Positions 1 to 9,075 of a stretch of 64,000 nucleotides of DNA are shown here, piece by piece (the stretch's first letter is position 1; each line of letters opens with the position of its first letter). The notes beneath the pieces were generated by a model that was given only the letters and a program-made list of their open reading frames with translations, had not been told where the DNA came from and did no database searches. Both the position numbers and the translations under genes were made by a program. Origin of the DNA: Flagellimonas pacifica (lineage in GTDB: Bacteria > Bacteroidota > Bacteroidia > Flavobacteriales > Flavobacteriaceae); NCBI RefSeq assembly GCF_900215465.1, contig NZ_OBEH01000004.1, positions 450,114 to 514,113 of the forward strand, written 5' to 3'.

Positions 1-1276
1 TATCAACATCATATTTTTTTAATCCTTCATAAGCAATGGGCAAAAGCTCTTCACGTACAACTTTCTTTAAGGTCATAGGCTTTCCTAGCCAGGAGAATAT
101 GGTTTGTCTGCCATTGGTAGCTGATTTTAAAAAGTTAAGCTTTGCTTCCCTGAAATCCATTACACTAGCAATATCATCGTACTTCTTGGGCCTACCCACC
201 ATTAATCCCACCCAAAAAGCAAAATTTGCCATTTGATCAATAACAGATGGACCTGAAGGAATATATCTGTTTTCAATACGCAAGTGTGGCTTTCCATTTC
301 CCACACCATAACACGGTCTATTCCATCTATACACCGTACCATTAAAAAGATTCAGTGCCTCAAGTTTGGGAATAGCTCCATTTTCCAACAACAAAAGTGA
401 ATTTTGCTCTATAGGCTTGGTCAAAAGAATTCTATGTGTTGAAATATCTTCTTTAAAGATTTCCACCACTGAGTCTTTCTGCCAATGCTCTCCAAAACTT
501 ACCCTGGCCACCTGTTCTTTTGGTGCATGGCTCCATTTACGGGTATCCAAACTTTGTTGAAATAGGGCAATGCGGGTTTCTTTCCAAAGTTCTCTGCCCA
601 ACAACAACGGGGAATTACAGGAAATCCCCAAAACAGGACCCGCAACGGCCTGTGCCCAATTATAGCTTTTGATAAAATCTTCTGGAGAAATCTGCAGATG
701 TAATTGAAAGCTGGTATTGCAAGCCTCGAACAGCACCGAGTCATGGTGTAATGACAATTCATCCACACCCTTTATTTTCAATGTAAAATGATCTCCCCGC
801 CAAGCAGATAGAATATCGTTTATCTTGTAATACCGCGGAATGGGGGTCATAAAATCTATCCCCATCTCGTTTTTACTAATTGTTGGCAATATTCCCGTCA
901 ATACCACCTTCGCACCCATTTTGTTCGCTTCAATCTCTGCTTTTCGCAGCAATTCCCTAAGTTGTTTTTCCACATTGGCAAAACCATTTCTATCCAACTT
1001 AAAAGGATCTAAATTGGCTTCCAGATTATAGCTTGCCAGCTCGGTAGTATAATGTGGATCATCTATTTTTTCAATAAGATCAAGTGATATGGCAGAAGGT
1101 CTAAAATCATTATTTACCAAACACATTTCTTGTTCCGCACCAATTCTCACCACATTACTTTCAATCATGTCCTGCTCCATAAGAATTTCCAGAGCCTTGA
1201 CATCGTCAATTAAATATTGGACAAACGCTTTGCGTTCGGCTTGGTCGAATTTGCTATGTAAAATGTGCTCTCCCAT
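1..1276 (-). CDS. Glutamate-cysteine ligase-like carboxylate-amine ligase, partial
   Basis: The reading frame is open from the ATG at 1276 to the left edge of the window, so 425 codons are visible and the C-terminus is missing. The protein is soluble with no signal peptide. It has an E-x-E motif near the N-terminus (RIGAEQEMCLV, about residue 45), the family segments LHLQISP and RIENRYIP, and a final part rich in basic residues. These are typical of the GCS2/YbdK-type carboxylate-amine ligases, which join glutamate or a related acid to an amine using ATP. The precise substrate cannot be read; Bacteroidetes homologues are often just called glutamate-cysteine ligase family proteins. It is divergent from hemN, and the 157-bp gap carries two FNR-like palindromes, so it could share redox control. 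No -7 box was found for it at the spacing seen elsewhere. Confidence 0.75.
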   Translation of the reverse strand, partial: MGEHILHSKFDQAERKAFVQYLIDDVKALEILMEQDMIESNVVRIGAEQEMCLVNNDFRPSAISLDLIEKIDDPHYTTELASYNLEANLDPFKLDRNGFANVEKQLRELLRKAEIEANKMGAKVVLTGILPTISKNEMGIDFMTPIPRYYKINDILSAWRGDHFTLKIKGVDELSLHHDSVLFEACNTSFQLHLQISPEDFIKSYNWAQAVAGPVLGISCNSPLLLGRELWKETRIALFQQSLDTRKWSHAPKEQVARVSFGEHWQKDSVVEIFKEDISTHRILLTKPIEQNSLLLLENGAIPKLEALNLFNGTVYRWNRPCYGVGNGKPHLRIENRYIPSGPSVIDQMANFAFWVGLMVGRPKKYDDIASVMDFREAKLNFLKSATNGRQTIFSWLGKPMTLKKVVREELLPIAYEGLKKYDVD

Positions 1277-1338
1277 ATGAACGTACAGACCACGGTTTAG
1301 ACATTTACTAAACTACAAAGCTTACAATCCCTAAAACA

Positions 1339-1350
1339 TGATACTTGTCA
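1339..1350. promoter_or_regulatory. FNR-like palindrome, upstream copy
   Basis: TGATACTTGTCA matches the 12-bp consensus TGAYAnTTRTCA built from the other three copies. It lies 32 bp left of the hemN site, between the divergent ligase and hemN genes. No -7 box sits 36.5 bp from its centre on either strand, so it may be an accessory or repressing site. Confidence 0.5.
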
Positions 1351-1370
1351 GTTCACATTTAACCCATTAA

Positions 1371-1413
1371 TGACAATTATCATGTTTTTTGCTGATAGCT
1401 AGGACTAATTTTG
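1371..1413 (+). promoter_or_regulatory. hemN promoter: FNR-like site and -7 box
   Basis: The palindrome TGACAATTATCA (1371-1382) is followed by the Bacteroidetes -7 box TAATTTTG (1406-1413). The palindrome centre is 36.5 bp from the last base of the box, which places it near -41.5, the class II activator position. The same spacing occurs at the regulator gene and at the second stress gene. Confidence 0.65.
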
Positions 1414-1433
1414 ACTCATATCATTTAAAAACT

Positions 1434-2792
1434 ATGTGTCATTTAGTACAAAAATATAATGTCCCTGGCCCCAGATATACCAGCTACCCCACCGTACCTT
1501 ACTGGGATTCAGATGGTTTCTCAGGAAAACTATGGAAAGACAGCGTGTTAAAAGCATTCCAAGAAAATCCTGAAGATGGAATCAGTCTTTATATACATTT
1601 ACCATTTTGTGAGAGCATGTGTACTTTTTGTGGTTGCCATAAACGCATCACCAAAAGGCACGAGCTTGAACTTCCCTATATTAAAACAGTAATTAAAGAA
1701 TGGCAATTATATTGTGATCTTTTCGGTTCTAAACCGGTGATCAAAGAAATTCATCTTGGTGGAGGCACCCCAACCTTTTTCTCGCCAGAACATCTAAAAT
1801 TATTGATTGAAGGAATCCTACGCAGAGTGAAAAAAGCCGATGACCCACAATTTAGTTTTGAAGGTCACCCCAACAATACTACAAAAGAGCATCTACAAGC
1901 ACTTTATGATGTTGGGTTCCAAAGAGTGTGTCTTGGTGTTCAAGATTACAATGAAACTGTTCAGAAAGCCATAAACAGAATACAGCCTTTTGAAAATGTA
2001 AAAAAAGTCACTGAATGGGCCAGAGAAATAGGCTATACTTCTGTAGGGCATGACATTATATACGGTTTGCCTTTTCAAACCAGTACAGATGTAAAACAGA
2101 CCATACTAAAAACAAACGCCTTAAAACCAGATAGAATTGCCTTTTATAGTTACGCCCATGTTCCATGGTTAAAAGGAAACGGACAACGTGGATATAAGGA
2201 TACAGACCTTCCTACTTCTGTAGAAAAAAAGAAACAATATGAGCTGGGAAAAAAGATGTTGGCCGATTTTGGCTATGAAGATGTGGGCATGGATCATTTT
2301 GCACTCCCTACGGATAGCCTTTGTTTAGCTATGGAACATGGAACCTTACATCGCAATTTCATGGGCTATACTCCATCCAAAACCAAATTAATGATTGGGC
2401 TTGGTGTTTCAAGTATTGGTGATAGCTGGTATGGGTTTGCTCAAAATGTAAAAAGTGTGGAAGAATACGAACATCTGGTTTCCCATGGGGTCATCCCAAT
2501 TTATAGAGGACATATTTTGACCGAGGAAGATCAGCTAATAAGAAACCACATCCTTAATCTTATGTGTCGTTTTGAAACAAATTGGGAATTTGGCGAAACA
2601 AGAATAACAGACTTCCAAAAAGTAATTGAAAACCTATCAGAGCTGGAATCGGATGGCTTGGTTTCAATTGGACCTACCCAAGTAAAAGTCACAGAAAAGG
2701 GAAAACCGTTTATTAGGAACATAAGCATGGCTTTTGACTTGAAGCTACATCGAAAAAAACCTGAAACCCGATTATTCTCAATGACTGTTTAA
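1434..2792 (+). CDS. hemN: Oxygen-independent coproporphyrinogen III oxidase (HemN), radical SAM
   Basis: HemN converts coproporphyrinogen III to protoporphyrinogen IX without oxygen in cytoplasmic haem synthesis. The 452-aa protein opens with the HemN signature PGPRYTSYPT and carries the radical-SAM cysteines as CESMCTFCGC at residues 59-68. The SAM-binding glycine stretch LGGGTPTFF and the C-terminal HemN domain follow. A start at 1434 (ATG) is preferred to the upstream TTG at 1389, because the -7 box at 1406-1413 would place that TTG outside the transcript. The gene lies 18 bp before a universal stress protein gene, probably in one transcript. Haem supply under low oxygen fits the cbb3 oxidase cluster nearby, and the FNR-like site supports shared control. 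Confidence 0.93.
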   Translation: MCHLVQKYNVPGPRYTSYPTVPYWDSDGFSGKLWKDSVLKAFQENPEDGISLYIHLPFCESMCTFCGCHKRITKRHELELPYIKTVIKEWQLYCDLFGSKPVIKEIHLGGGTPTFFSPEHLKLLIEGILRRVKKADDPQFSFEGHPNNTTKEHLQALYDVGFQRVCLGVQDYNETVQKAINRIQPFENVKKVTEWAREIGYTSVGHDIIYGLPFQTSTDVKQTILKTNALKPDRIAFYSYAHVPWLKGNGQRGYKDTDLPTSVEKKKQYELGKKMLADFGYEDVGMDHFALPTDSLCLAMEHGTLHRNFMGYTPSKTKLMIGLGVSSIGDSWYGFAQNVKSVEEYEHLVSHGVIPIYRGHILTEEDQLIRNHILNLMCRFETNWEFGETRITDFQKVIENLSELESDGLVSIGPTQVKVTEKGKPFIRNISMAFDLKLHRKKPETRLFSMTV

Positions 2793-2810
2793 TCTTTAAA
2801 ACATAGACAA

Positions 2811-3632
2811 ATGAAAAGTATTATTATACCCATAGATTTCTCGGAACAATCAGAAAAAGCCTTAAAAATTGCCGCTGCTCTGGCCAACGATCATGATGCA
2901 GAGCTTTTGGTTCTTCACATGTTAGAACTTTCACCTGCGATTATGAGCGAGTCTGGATATGTATCTCAAGAACAGGTGGTACATTTAATAAAGATTGGCG
3001 AAAAACGCTTTGCCAATTTCTTGGACAAACCCTACCTAAAAGGTTTGAAAATCACTCCTATCATTAAACATTACAAGGTTTTTAGCGAGGTGAACGAAAT
3101 TGCCCAAAACCATAATGCAGATCTTGTTGTAATGGGGTCCCATGGAACCGATGGATTAAAAGAAATATTTATAGGGTCGAATACGGAACGGGTAGTTCGT
3201 ACATCGGACATCCCTGTTTTGGTGGTTAAAGACGATATTGAGAAGTTTAAAGTAGATCGATTTGTTTTTGCTTGTGATTTTAAGGAAGAAAACATCAATG
3301 CTCTTAAAAAAGCTGTTGAAGTGGCCAAACTTTTTGAATCCCAATTGAACTTAGTCTACATAAATACTCCTGGGGATGAATTTTTAAGCACCGAAGATGC
3401 ATATACCCGAATTTCAAAACTCTTAAACATGGCCACTTTAGGATTAGAAGTGGAAATTTATAACGATTATACGGTTGAAAAAGGAGTATTGAATTACAGT
3501 GAGTCGGTTGCTGCAGATTTAATTGGCATTCCAACCCATGGCAGAAGAGGGTTATCACATTTCTTTATGGGAAGTATTGGTGAAGATATTGCCAACCATT
3601 CCACTTCGCCTGTAATTACATTTAAGATTTAA
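2811..3632 (+). CDS. Universal stress protein, tandem UspA domains
   Basis: This 273-aa cytoplasmic protein has two UspA folds in tandem. Domain 1 (about 1-140) begins MKSIIIPIDFSEQ and has the ATP-binding pattern G-x2-G-x9-G-S in GSHGTDGLKEIFIGSN. Domain 2 (about 147-273) ends with a related segment, HGRRGLSHFFMGS, so both halves may bind nucleotide. Such proteins bind ATP and modulate survival during energy or redox stress; the partner is unknown. It starts 18 bp after hemN, so it is probably co-transcribed from the FNR-like promoter. A strong hairpin terminator lies just downstream at 3679-3705. Confidence 0.88.
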   Translation: MKSIIIPIDFSEQSEKALKIAAALANDHDAELLVLHMLELSPAIMSESGYVSQEQVVHLIKIGEKRFANFLDKPYLKGLKITPIIKHYKVFSEVNEIAQNHNADLVVMGSHGTDGLKEIFIGSNTERVVRTSDIPVLVVKDDIEKFKVDRFVFACDFKEENINALKKAVEVAKLFESQLNLVYINTPGDEFLSTEDAYTRISKLLNMATLGLEVEIYNDYTVEKGVLNYSESVAADLIGIPTHGRRGLSHFFMGSIGEDIANHSTSPVITFKI

Positions 3633-3678
3633 TTGGTTGAGTTTTTTGATTAGTTACTTACGGATTTTTCAAAAAGCG

Positions 3679-3705
3679 AAAGGGAAGCTATAATGGCTTC
3701 CCTTT
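3679..3705. terminator. Bidirectional hairpin terminator
   Basis: The arms AAAGGGAAGC and GCTTCCCTTT surround a 7-nt loop, with a T run on the plus strand and an A run before the hairpin. It sits between the convergent stress-protein and ClbS-like genes and can serve both. Confidence 0.8.
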
Positions 3706-3712
3706 TTTTGTT

Positions 3713-4210
3713 TTACTTTTTAGCTTTCTTAATCAATTTGTATCCCCAATCATAATGACTACTCAAAACACCGATAGCATATGCTGATATCGCATTGTTT
3801 CCCGTCCACGCATATCTCTTTTTTTGGAATAATTCCTCACAGGTATGCTCCGTAATCAAATCCATTGTTTTTTGATGTGAACCATTAAATCTTTCACGCA
3901 CTTCATCAAGACTTATGGATAGATAATCTTCTCTTATTTCCCTATTTAATTCAGGTAATGTACGCCAGTTATAGCCATGAGCTGGAATATGAGGTTTCTT
4001 ACCATCCATTCCAATAGTGTACCATTCAAAAAACATTAGATGCCAATGGTGTAAATGAGCCAGAACATCTCTTATATTTCTGTTCATTGTACCTTCAGGA
4101 AAATCTTTTTCTTGCTCACCCCGAGAAAAGGAATCAATATAATTGTTCAGTTTTTTAAAATTAAAACTGCTCAGATTCAGTAATTCTTCCTTGGTTTTTG
4201 GCCTAGCCAT
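3713..4210 (-). CDS. ClbS/DfsB-family four-helix-bundle protein
   Basis: This 165-aa soluble protein begins MARPKTKEELL and is helical throughout. It has the family segments HLHHWHLMFFEW and YNWRTLPELN and the C-terminal SSHYDWGYKLIKK. It resembles the DinB-like ClbS/DfsB proteins; ClbS itself protects producers of colibactin by hydrolysing its cyclopropane. Most homologues in non-producers have no known substrate, so a protective or hydrolytic role is only inference. It is on the minus strand 12 bp after the CoA-transferase gene and could be the last gene of the long cco transcript. The hairpin at 3679-3705 follows its stop. Confidence 0.75.
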   Translation of the reverse strand: MARPKTKEELLNLSSFNFKKLNNYIDSFSRGEQEKDFPEGTMNRNIRDVLAHLHHWHLMFFEWYTIGMDGKKPHIPAHGYNWRTLPELNREIREDYLSISLDEVRERFNGSHQKTMDLITEHTCEELFQKKRYAWTGNNAISAYAIGVLSSHYDWGYKLIKKAKK

Positions 4211-4222
4211 TAAAAATTAATT

Positions 4223-5521
4223 CTATCGTCCATTGAACCTATCGTAAGCAGCTTTTTGCAGTAACTCACGATGTTCTGGATGTGCTATGGAAATCAATGC
4301 TTGGGATCGTTGCTGTAAATTTTTACCGTATAAGTTCACCACACCATACTCGGTAGCTACATAGTGAACGTGAGCCCTGGTCGTAGTTACTCCAGCACCT
4401 TCCTTTAAAAAGGGAACTATTTTAGAGGTCCCTTTTTTTGTTGCTGAGGATATAGCAAAAATAGGTTTACCTCCTTCAGACAGAGAAGCGCCACGAATAA
4501 AATCCATTTGCCCTCCTACACCGGAAAATTGATAGCTTCCAATAGTGTCCGCACAAACCTGACCGGTTAAATCAATCTCAATTGCACTATTGATGGCTGT
4601 TACCTTTGGGTTTCTTCTGATCCTTGCCGTATCATTAGTATAGCCAGAATCCCTAAAATCACATATGGGGTTATCATCAATAAAATCATACAACTTTCCA
4701 GATCCTACTGCAAAACAGCTTACAATTTTTCCATTTTTGACCACTTTATCCTCTCCTGTAATAACACCGCTTTCTATCAATGGCAGTACTCCGTCAGAAA
4801 ACATTTCGGTATGTATTCCTAAGCGCTTGTGATTGTTCAAATTAGCCAATACTGCATTGGGAATATTACCGATACCCATTTGTAAGGTAGCACCGTCCTC
4901 TATTAAAGAGGCCACATTAGCACCTATTTTATGCTCTAATTCCGATATTTCCCCAGCTTCATGTTCATGAATAGGACGATCTACCTCTACGGCAAGCTCG
5001 ATTTGATCAATGTGGATAATGCCCGTTCCATGTGTCCTAGGAACGTTTGGGTTGATCTGCGCAACTATTTTCTTTGCAGTACGTATGGCAGGAAGAGCGA
5101 CATCAACAGATACTCCCAAAGAACAATACCCATGTTTGTCCGGGCTTGAAACCTGAACAAATGCAACGTCCAATGGCAAGATGTTTCTTTTGAACAGCCA
5201 TGGAATCTCACTCAAAAATATGGGAATATACCCTGCATGGGGAGTATTTACACTTTTCCTTACATTTCCACCAACAAAACAAGAATTCAACGTAAAGGCA
5301 TTACTAAAAGGTTCCTGTGTGTATTTGGCACTTCCTTCTGTATGGATTGAGATAATCTCTACATTTTCTAATTCTTTATACCGTTCACAAAGCCCATCTA
5401 TTAGTTCATTAGGAGTCATTGCGGCCCCTTGTAAAAAAACGCGATCACCAGACTTTACTATACTTACAACTTCTTCAACAGATGTGATTTTCACTTTTAA
5501 ATATTTTAAGGTTGATGGCAT
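4223..5521 (-). CDS. Acetyl-CoA hydrolase/CoA-transferase family protein
   Basis: This 432-aa cytoplasmic protein matches the Cat1/AbfT-type family that moves CoA between acetate and acyl groups such as succinate or 4-hydroxybutyrate, or hydrolyses acetyl-CoA. The diagnostic parts are MGIGNIPNAVLANL in the middle and GIHTEMFSDGV, which contains the glutamate expected to form the glutamyl-CoA thioester. The C-terminal half has the GVGGQMDFIRGA segment of the family. It overlaps the 3' end of the SafE-like gene by 16 bp, so it appears attached to the cco cluster. An acetate or overflow role in low-oxygen metabolism is plausible but is only inferred from context. Confidence 0.85.
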   Translation of the reverse strand: MPSTLKYLKVKITSVEEVVSIVKSGDRVFLQGAAMTPNELIDGLCERYKELENVEIISIHTEGSAKYTQEPFSNAFTLNSCFVGGNVRKSVNTPHAGYIPIFLSEIPWLFKRNILPLDVAFVQVSSPDKHGYCSLGVSVDVALPAIRTAKKIVAQINPNVPRTHGTGIIHIDQIELAVEVDRPIHEHEAGEISELEHKIGANVASLIEDGATLQMGIGNIPNAVLANLNNHKRLGIHTEMFSDGVLPLIESGVITGEDKVVKNGKIVSCFAVGSGKLYDFIDDNPICDFRDSGYTNDTARIRRNPKVTAINSAIEIDLTGQVCADTIGSYQFSGVGGQMDFIRGASLSEGGKPIFAISSATKKGTSKIVPFLKEGAGVTTTRAHVHYVATEYGVVNLYGKNLQQRSQALISIAHPEHRELLQKAAYDRFNGR

Positions 5522-6216
5522 TCTATTGCCGATGATGCCAAATTTGTCTGCACTAGTTTAGGTGACACATATGGAATACCAAGTCCCAGTCCCCTTATGA
5601 TAAACAATGCTCCAATGAGCACAACAAATACCGGAATTAATTTTCTTACGTGGGATTTCAAGGAATTGCCAAACAAGCCTTGTGAAAAAACAACTAAGCT
5701 CATTAGTGGAATGGTTCCCACACCAAACAACACCATGTAAAACCCTCCTTGCAATGGTGTTGCCAGAGCTATTGCTCCCAACAAGGCCATATAGACCAAT
5801 CCACAAGGTAAGAATCCGTTCAAGAACCCGATAGTTAAAAAAGCATCTGGGGTTTTCTTTTTGAGCTCTACCCCAAGTCTTGATTTCACCTTGCCCAAAA
5901 TGGAATATATTGGTCTTGAAAATTTATAAGCATTCAAATATTTACCTGGTATCACCACCAAAAGAATCATGAACACTCCTACTCCTATAGATAATTTTTG
6001 CTGTATCCCAAAAACATAAAGCCCCTTACCCAAAAGACCAAAAAGTACCCCAATGATACCATAGGCCAAAAGTCTTCCAAAATGATAAATAAAAAGTTGA
6101 ATTGTTTTTTTAACCTTGTTTTCTCTATCTAAAGGCAACATAAAGGCTATGGGTCCGCACATTCCCAAACAGTGCAGACTTCCCAAAAATCCAAGTGCCA
6201 AAGCAGATAACAACAT
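5506..6216 (-). CDS. SafE/TauE-like membrane protein of the cco cluster
   Basis: This 236-aa inner-membrane protein has about six hydrophobic segments. It begins with the motif GFLGSLHCLGMCGPIAF and has the matching second-half motif GFLNGFLPCGLVYMAL. These conserved Cys/Gly motifs are typical of the UreH/CcdA-like sulfite exporter TauE/SafE group found at the end of cco operons. The role there is thought to be metal or thiol handling during oxidase assembly. It starts 3 bp after ccoH and its end overlaps the CoA-transferase gene by 16 bp. The true substrate cannot be told from sequence. Confidence 0.82.
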   Translation of the reverse strand: MLLSALALGFLGSLHCLGMCGPIAFMLPLDRENKVKKTIQLFIYHFGRLLAYGIIGVLFGLLGKGLYVFGIQQKLSIGVGVFMILLVVIPGKYLNAYKFSRPIYSILGKVKSRLGVELKKKTPDAFLTIGFLNGFLPCGLVYMALLGAIALATPLQGGFYMVLFGVGTIPLMSLVVFSQGLFGNSLKSHVRKLIPVFVVLIGALFIIRGLGLGIPYVSPKLVQTNLASSAIECHQP

Positions 6217-6219
6217 GTT

Positions 6220-6666
6220 TTAATAGGTCAATTTTTCTTTATGCATAAAGGTATTACCTTCATATTTCCATTTTACGGTAATGTCCCAACGACCGTCCAC
6301 CAAGCTATTGTCAGGTATGAGCAAATGTGTTTTGGACAAACTTATTGGAAAGTCAATATCCAAATGCTTGTTAGACGGTCTATAAAGGGACACTGTTCCT
6401 TCAATTTTTTTAGGGTCAAACTGGTCTGGGAAAATAATGGTCAGTCCAGCTTCAGATTTCTCAACCTTAAGTTTGGCGTTCATCTCAGACGCTGACCTGG
6501 ACGCATCAATCTCTTTTTGATAGGCCAATTCTTGTTTATAGTACTCCTCAGTTACCAAGTCATGGTTAGCCCTATCATCGGTGCTCATTCTATACACAAA
6601 GAATAGGATGAAACTGATAAATGCCACAAAGGCCAATACTATTGCTGTTCCCCAATTTATTTTCAT
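6220..6666 (-). CDS. ccoH: FixH/CcoH cbb3 oxidase assembly protein
   Basis: This 148-aa protein has one N-terminal transmembrane segment (about residues 8-25, AIVLAFVAFISFILFFVYRM) and a periplasmic beta-rich domain ending in WDITVKWKYEGNTF. The segment DLVTEEYYKQELAYQ just after the membrane anchor is the FixH hallmark. FixH is a small assembly or stability partner of the cbb3 oxidase. The gene is 10 bp downstream of ccoG and 3 bp upstream of the SafE-like gene, in the standard flavobacterial order. Confidence 0.88.
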   Translation of the reverse strand: MKINWGTAIVLAFVAFISFILFFVYRMSTDDRANHDLVTEEYYKQELAYQKEIDASRSASEMNAKLKVEKSEAGLTIIFPDQFDPKKIEGTVSLYRPSNKHLDIDFPISLSKTHLLIPDNSLVDGRWDITVKWKYEGNTFMHKEKLTY

Positions 6667-6676
6667 TGCACTTTTT

Positions 6677-8086
6677 TTAATTGTAACTCCTTGGAGCCAA
6701 AAATTGTGTTACGGTTGTTTCAATTAGCTTTTCTCCGCTATATACTCCAATTTTCAGCTTATCCTTATCTCCTGTTAATGCCGAGCTATTGATCTCTATA
6801 AACAGGGTGCCTTCCGCCAATTGTTCTGCTGAGACCTTGAAACTATCCTGCGAAACCATTTTGATTTCTCCTTTATGGGATATTAACTTGAAGCTCACCT
6901 CATCTATATCCTTGCTTGTTTTATTCACCAATTTATAGGTATATACATTGCTGATGATATTGTTGGCCTTACGTTCGTATAACTGTCCCGGTAAACGGAG
7001 GATATTGGCTTCTATCTCGTTCCTAAGGAAGAGCATTCCTATCAAAATCCCGGTCAACACAGTCAAAACAGCTGTATATCCCTTCATTCTGGCAGTGAAT
7101 CTGAACTTGGTATTTTTGTTTATTTCATCTTCACTTGCATAGCGAATCAAACCTTTCGGTTTTTTGATACTTTCCATAATGTGGTCACATTCGTCAATGC
7201 AAGCAGTACAATTAACACACTCTAATTGGGTGCCATTACGAATGTCTATTCCCGTAGGGCAAACGTTAACACATTGAAAACAATCAATACAGTCTCCATG
7301 TCCCAAGGCGTCCCTGTCTTCATTTTTACGGAATTTTTTGCGTCCATTATCTCCTTCTCCGCGTTTATGATCATAGGCCACAACAATAGATTTGTTATCC
7401 AGTAATACTCCCTGCAGCCTTCCATAAGGGCAGGCTATGATGCAGACCTGCTCTCTAAACCATGCGAAAATAAAATAGAATACGGCTGTAAATATCAGTA
7501 GGGGAATCATTGTTCCCATATGCGCCAAGGGTCCATCAGCAACATATCTTATCAACTCATCACTTCCTATTAAATAGGCCAAGAACACATTGGCTATTAA
7601 AAACGAAATGATAAAAAAAATGGTCCACTTCAATACTCGTTTTCTTATTTTTTTACCATTCCATGGGGCTTTATCCAATCGTATTTGAGCTCCGCGGTCA
7701 CCATCTATCCAATACTCTATTCTGCGAAAAACCATTTCCAAAAAAATGGTCTGGGGACACATCCACCCGCAAAAAATACGTCCATAAGCTACCGTAAAAA
7801 GGGCAATAAATATTACGCCCGCAATCATGGAGACCACTACAAGGTGAAAATCTTGTGGCCAAAAGGGAAATCCGAAAATATTAAATCTTCTGTCAAGTAC
7901 GTTAAACAATAAAAACTGATGACCTTGAATCTTTACAAAAGGCGCAGCAATTAAGAATATTAAAAGTGCATAACTAACATACTTGCGATATCTATAAAAT
8001 CTACCACTTGGTTTCTTAGGAAAAATCCATGCCCTTTTTCCTTCCTCGTTTATCGTTCCTATGGAATCCCTAAAGTTTTCTTCCAT
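6677..8086 (-). CDS. ccoG: cbb3 oxidase accessory ferredoxin protein CcoG (FixG/RdxA)
   Basis: The 469-aa inner-membrane protein has several transmembrane helices in its first 220 residues. These carry FCGWMCPQTIFLEMVFRRIE and CIIACPYGRLQGVL. A soluble ferredoxin part follows with two clusters, CIDCFQCVNVCPTGID and CVNCTACIDECD. A further transmembrane helix and a C-terminal Ig-like FixG domain complete it. CcoG is an electron carrier needed for cbb3 oxidase maturation, probably by reducing copper for the CuB site. It lies 101 bp after ccoP, the longest gap inside the cluster. Confidence 0.93.
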   Translation of the reverse strand: MEENFRDSIGTINEEGKRAWIFPKKPSGRFYRYRKYVSYALLIFLIAAPFVKIQGHQFLLFNVLDRRFNIFGFPFWPQDFHLVVVSMIAGVIFIALFTVAYGRIFCGWMCPQTIFLEMVFRRIEYWIDGDRGAQIRLDKAPWNGKKIRKRVLKWTIFFIISFLIANVFLAYLIGSDELIRYVADGPLAHMGTMIPLLIFTAVFYFIFAWFREQVCIIACPYGRLQGVLLDNKSIVVAYDHKRGEGDNGRKKFRKNEDRDALGHGDCIDCFQCVNVCPTGIDIRNGTQLECVNCTACIDECDHIMESIKKPKGLIRYASEDEINKNTKFRFTARMKGYTAVLTVLTGILIGMLFLRNEIEANILRLPGQLYERKANNIISNVYTYKLVNKTSKDIDEVSFKLISHKGEIKMVSQDSFKVSAEQLAEGTLFIEINSSALTGDKDKLKIGVYSGEKLIETTVTQFLAPRSYN

Positions 8087-8186
8087 TGCGATTTTAATTA
8101 TTCATTTCTTGTCAGAAGGACATTCCCCCTCCCCTCCTTTTACCTATTTAAGGAAAACAAGAGGAGAAATTGTTCTATTCAATTGA

Positions 8187-9071
8187 CTATTGAGAATCCG
8201 GATCTACCCAGATCTCACCTTCCGCCTCCTTTGGATTAGCTGGGGTAGTACCTTGCATGGTTAACAGATAACTTGCTACTTGCGCAATTTCGGCAGGTTT
8301 CAAGGTCTGTTTCCATGCCACCATTCCTTTTCCATCTCTTCCTCCTTCTGATATAGTGCTGAATACATTCTTGATTCCTCCACCCAAAATCCAATACTCA
8401 TCGGTTAAATTGGGGCCTATACCTCCACCTCCATCAGCCATGTGACAGGCCACACAATTTGCCGTGAATATTTTCTCACCCGAACTCAAGTCAGCTGCAT
8501 CCGTCAAAAGTTCCACAGTATTTACATCCACCAAATCTTTGGCTGTTCTCTTATATTCTTCTATTTCAATTTTAGCCGCAGCCACCTCGTGTTCATATTC
8601 CAACTTTTGGTCATATTCTTCAATTATGTGAAAACGTACAAGATATATTACTCCAAAAACGATAGTTGCATAGAACAGATATACCCACCAAGGTGGCAAT
8701 ACATTGTCCAATTCACGGATCCCATCATAATTATGGTCCATGATTATCTCACTTTCTTTTTCTATCTCTCTACTCTTGGTAAGGCGTTTTGACCAGTCCT
8801 TTGCCCATTTCCATTCTCCCTTTTTGCTCTTAGATTCAAGATAACGTTCTTTTGCTTCAGGCGAAAGTGTTTGGAACATTACATTTTCAATTGATTTCAA
8901 AATCAATTCTATGGCAATCAAGATCATTAAAACCAACAGCAGGAAAAACTGCGTAATGGGATATTCGATAATGGCGGGTTTTTCGCCAGAGTCTATAAAA
9001 TATTCCATTAATCCGAAGATTAAAAAGAATAATACGGGAATTCGTATCCACCAAGGTGTTCTTGTACTCAT
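8187..9071 (-). CDS. ccoP: cbb3 oxidase subunit III, monohaem CcoP
   Basis: This 294-aa membrane-anchored cytochrome c passes electrons to the oxidase core. Two hydrophobic segments lie in the first 65 residues and a third (WVYLFYATIVFGVIYLVRF) follows the CcoP N-terminal domain at about residues 128-146. A single CxxCH haem site, CVACH, is at about residue 206, with a distal Met (KGMVAWKQTL) as likely axial ligand. Proteobacterial CcoP has two c-haems and one membrane helix, so this is a monohaem variant with extra N-terminal helices. It starts 4 bp after ccoQ. Confidence 0.92.
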   Translation of the reverse strand: MSTRTPWWIRIPVLFFLIFGLMEYFIDSGEKPAIIEYPITQFFLLLVLMILIAIELILKSIENVMFQTLSPEAKERYLESKSKKGEWKWAKDWSKRLTKSREIEKESEIIMDHNYDGIRELDNVLPPWWVYLFYATIVFGVIYLVRFHIIEEYDQKLEYEHEVAAAKIEIEEYKRTAKDLVDVNTVELLTDAADLSSGEKIFTANCVACHMADGGGGIGPNLTDEYWILGGGIKNVFSTISEGGRDGKGMVAWKQTLKPAEIAQVASYLLTMQGTTPANPKEAEGEIWVDPDSQ

Positions 9072-9075
9072 AATA

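Noticed and set aside
1434..2792. Heme chaperone HemW rather than HemN
   Set aside because: The CxxxCxxCxC motif, the PGPRYTSYPT start and length fit HemN, while HemW lacks the fourth Cys and that N-terminus.
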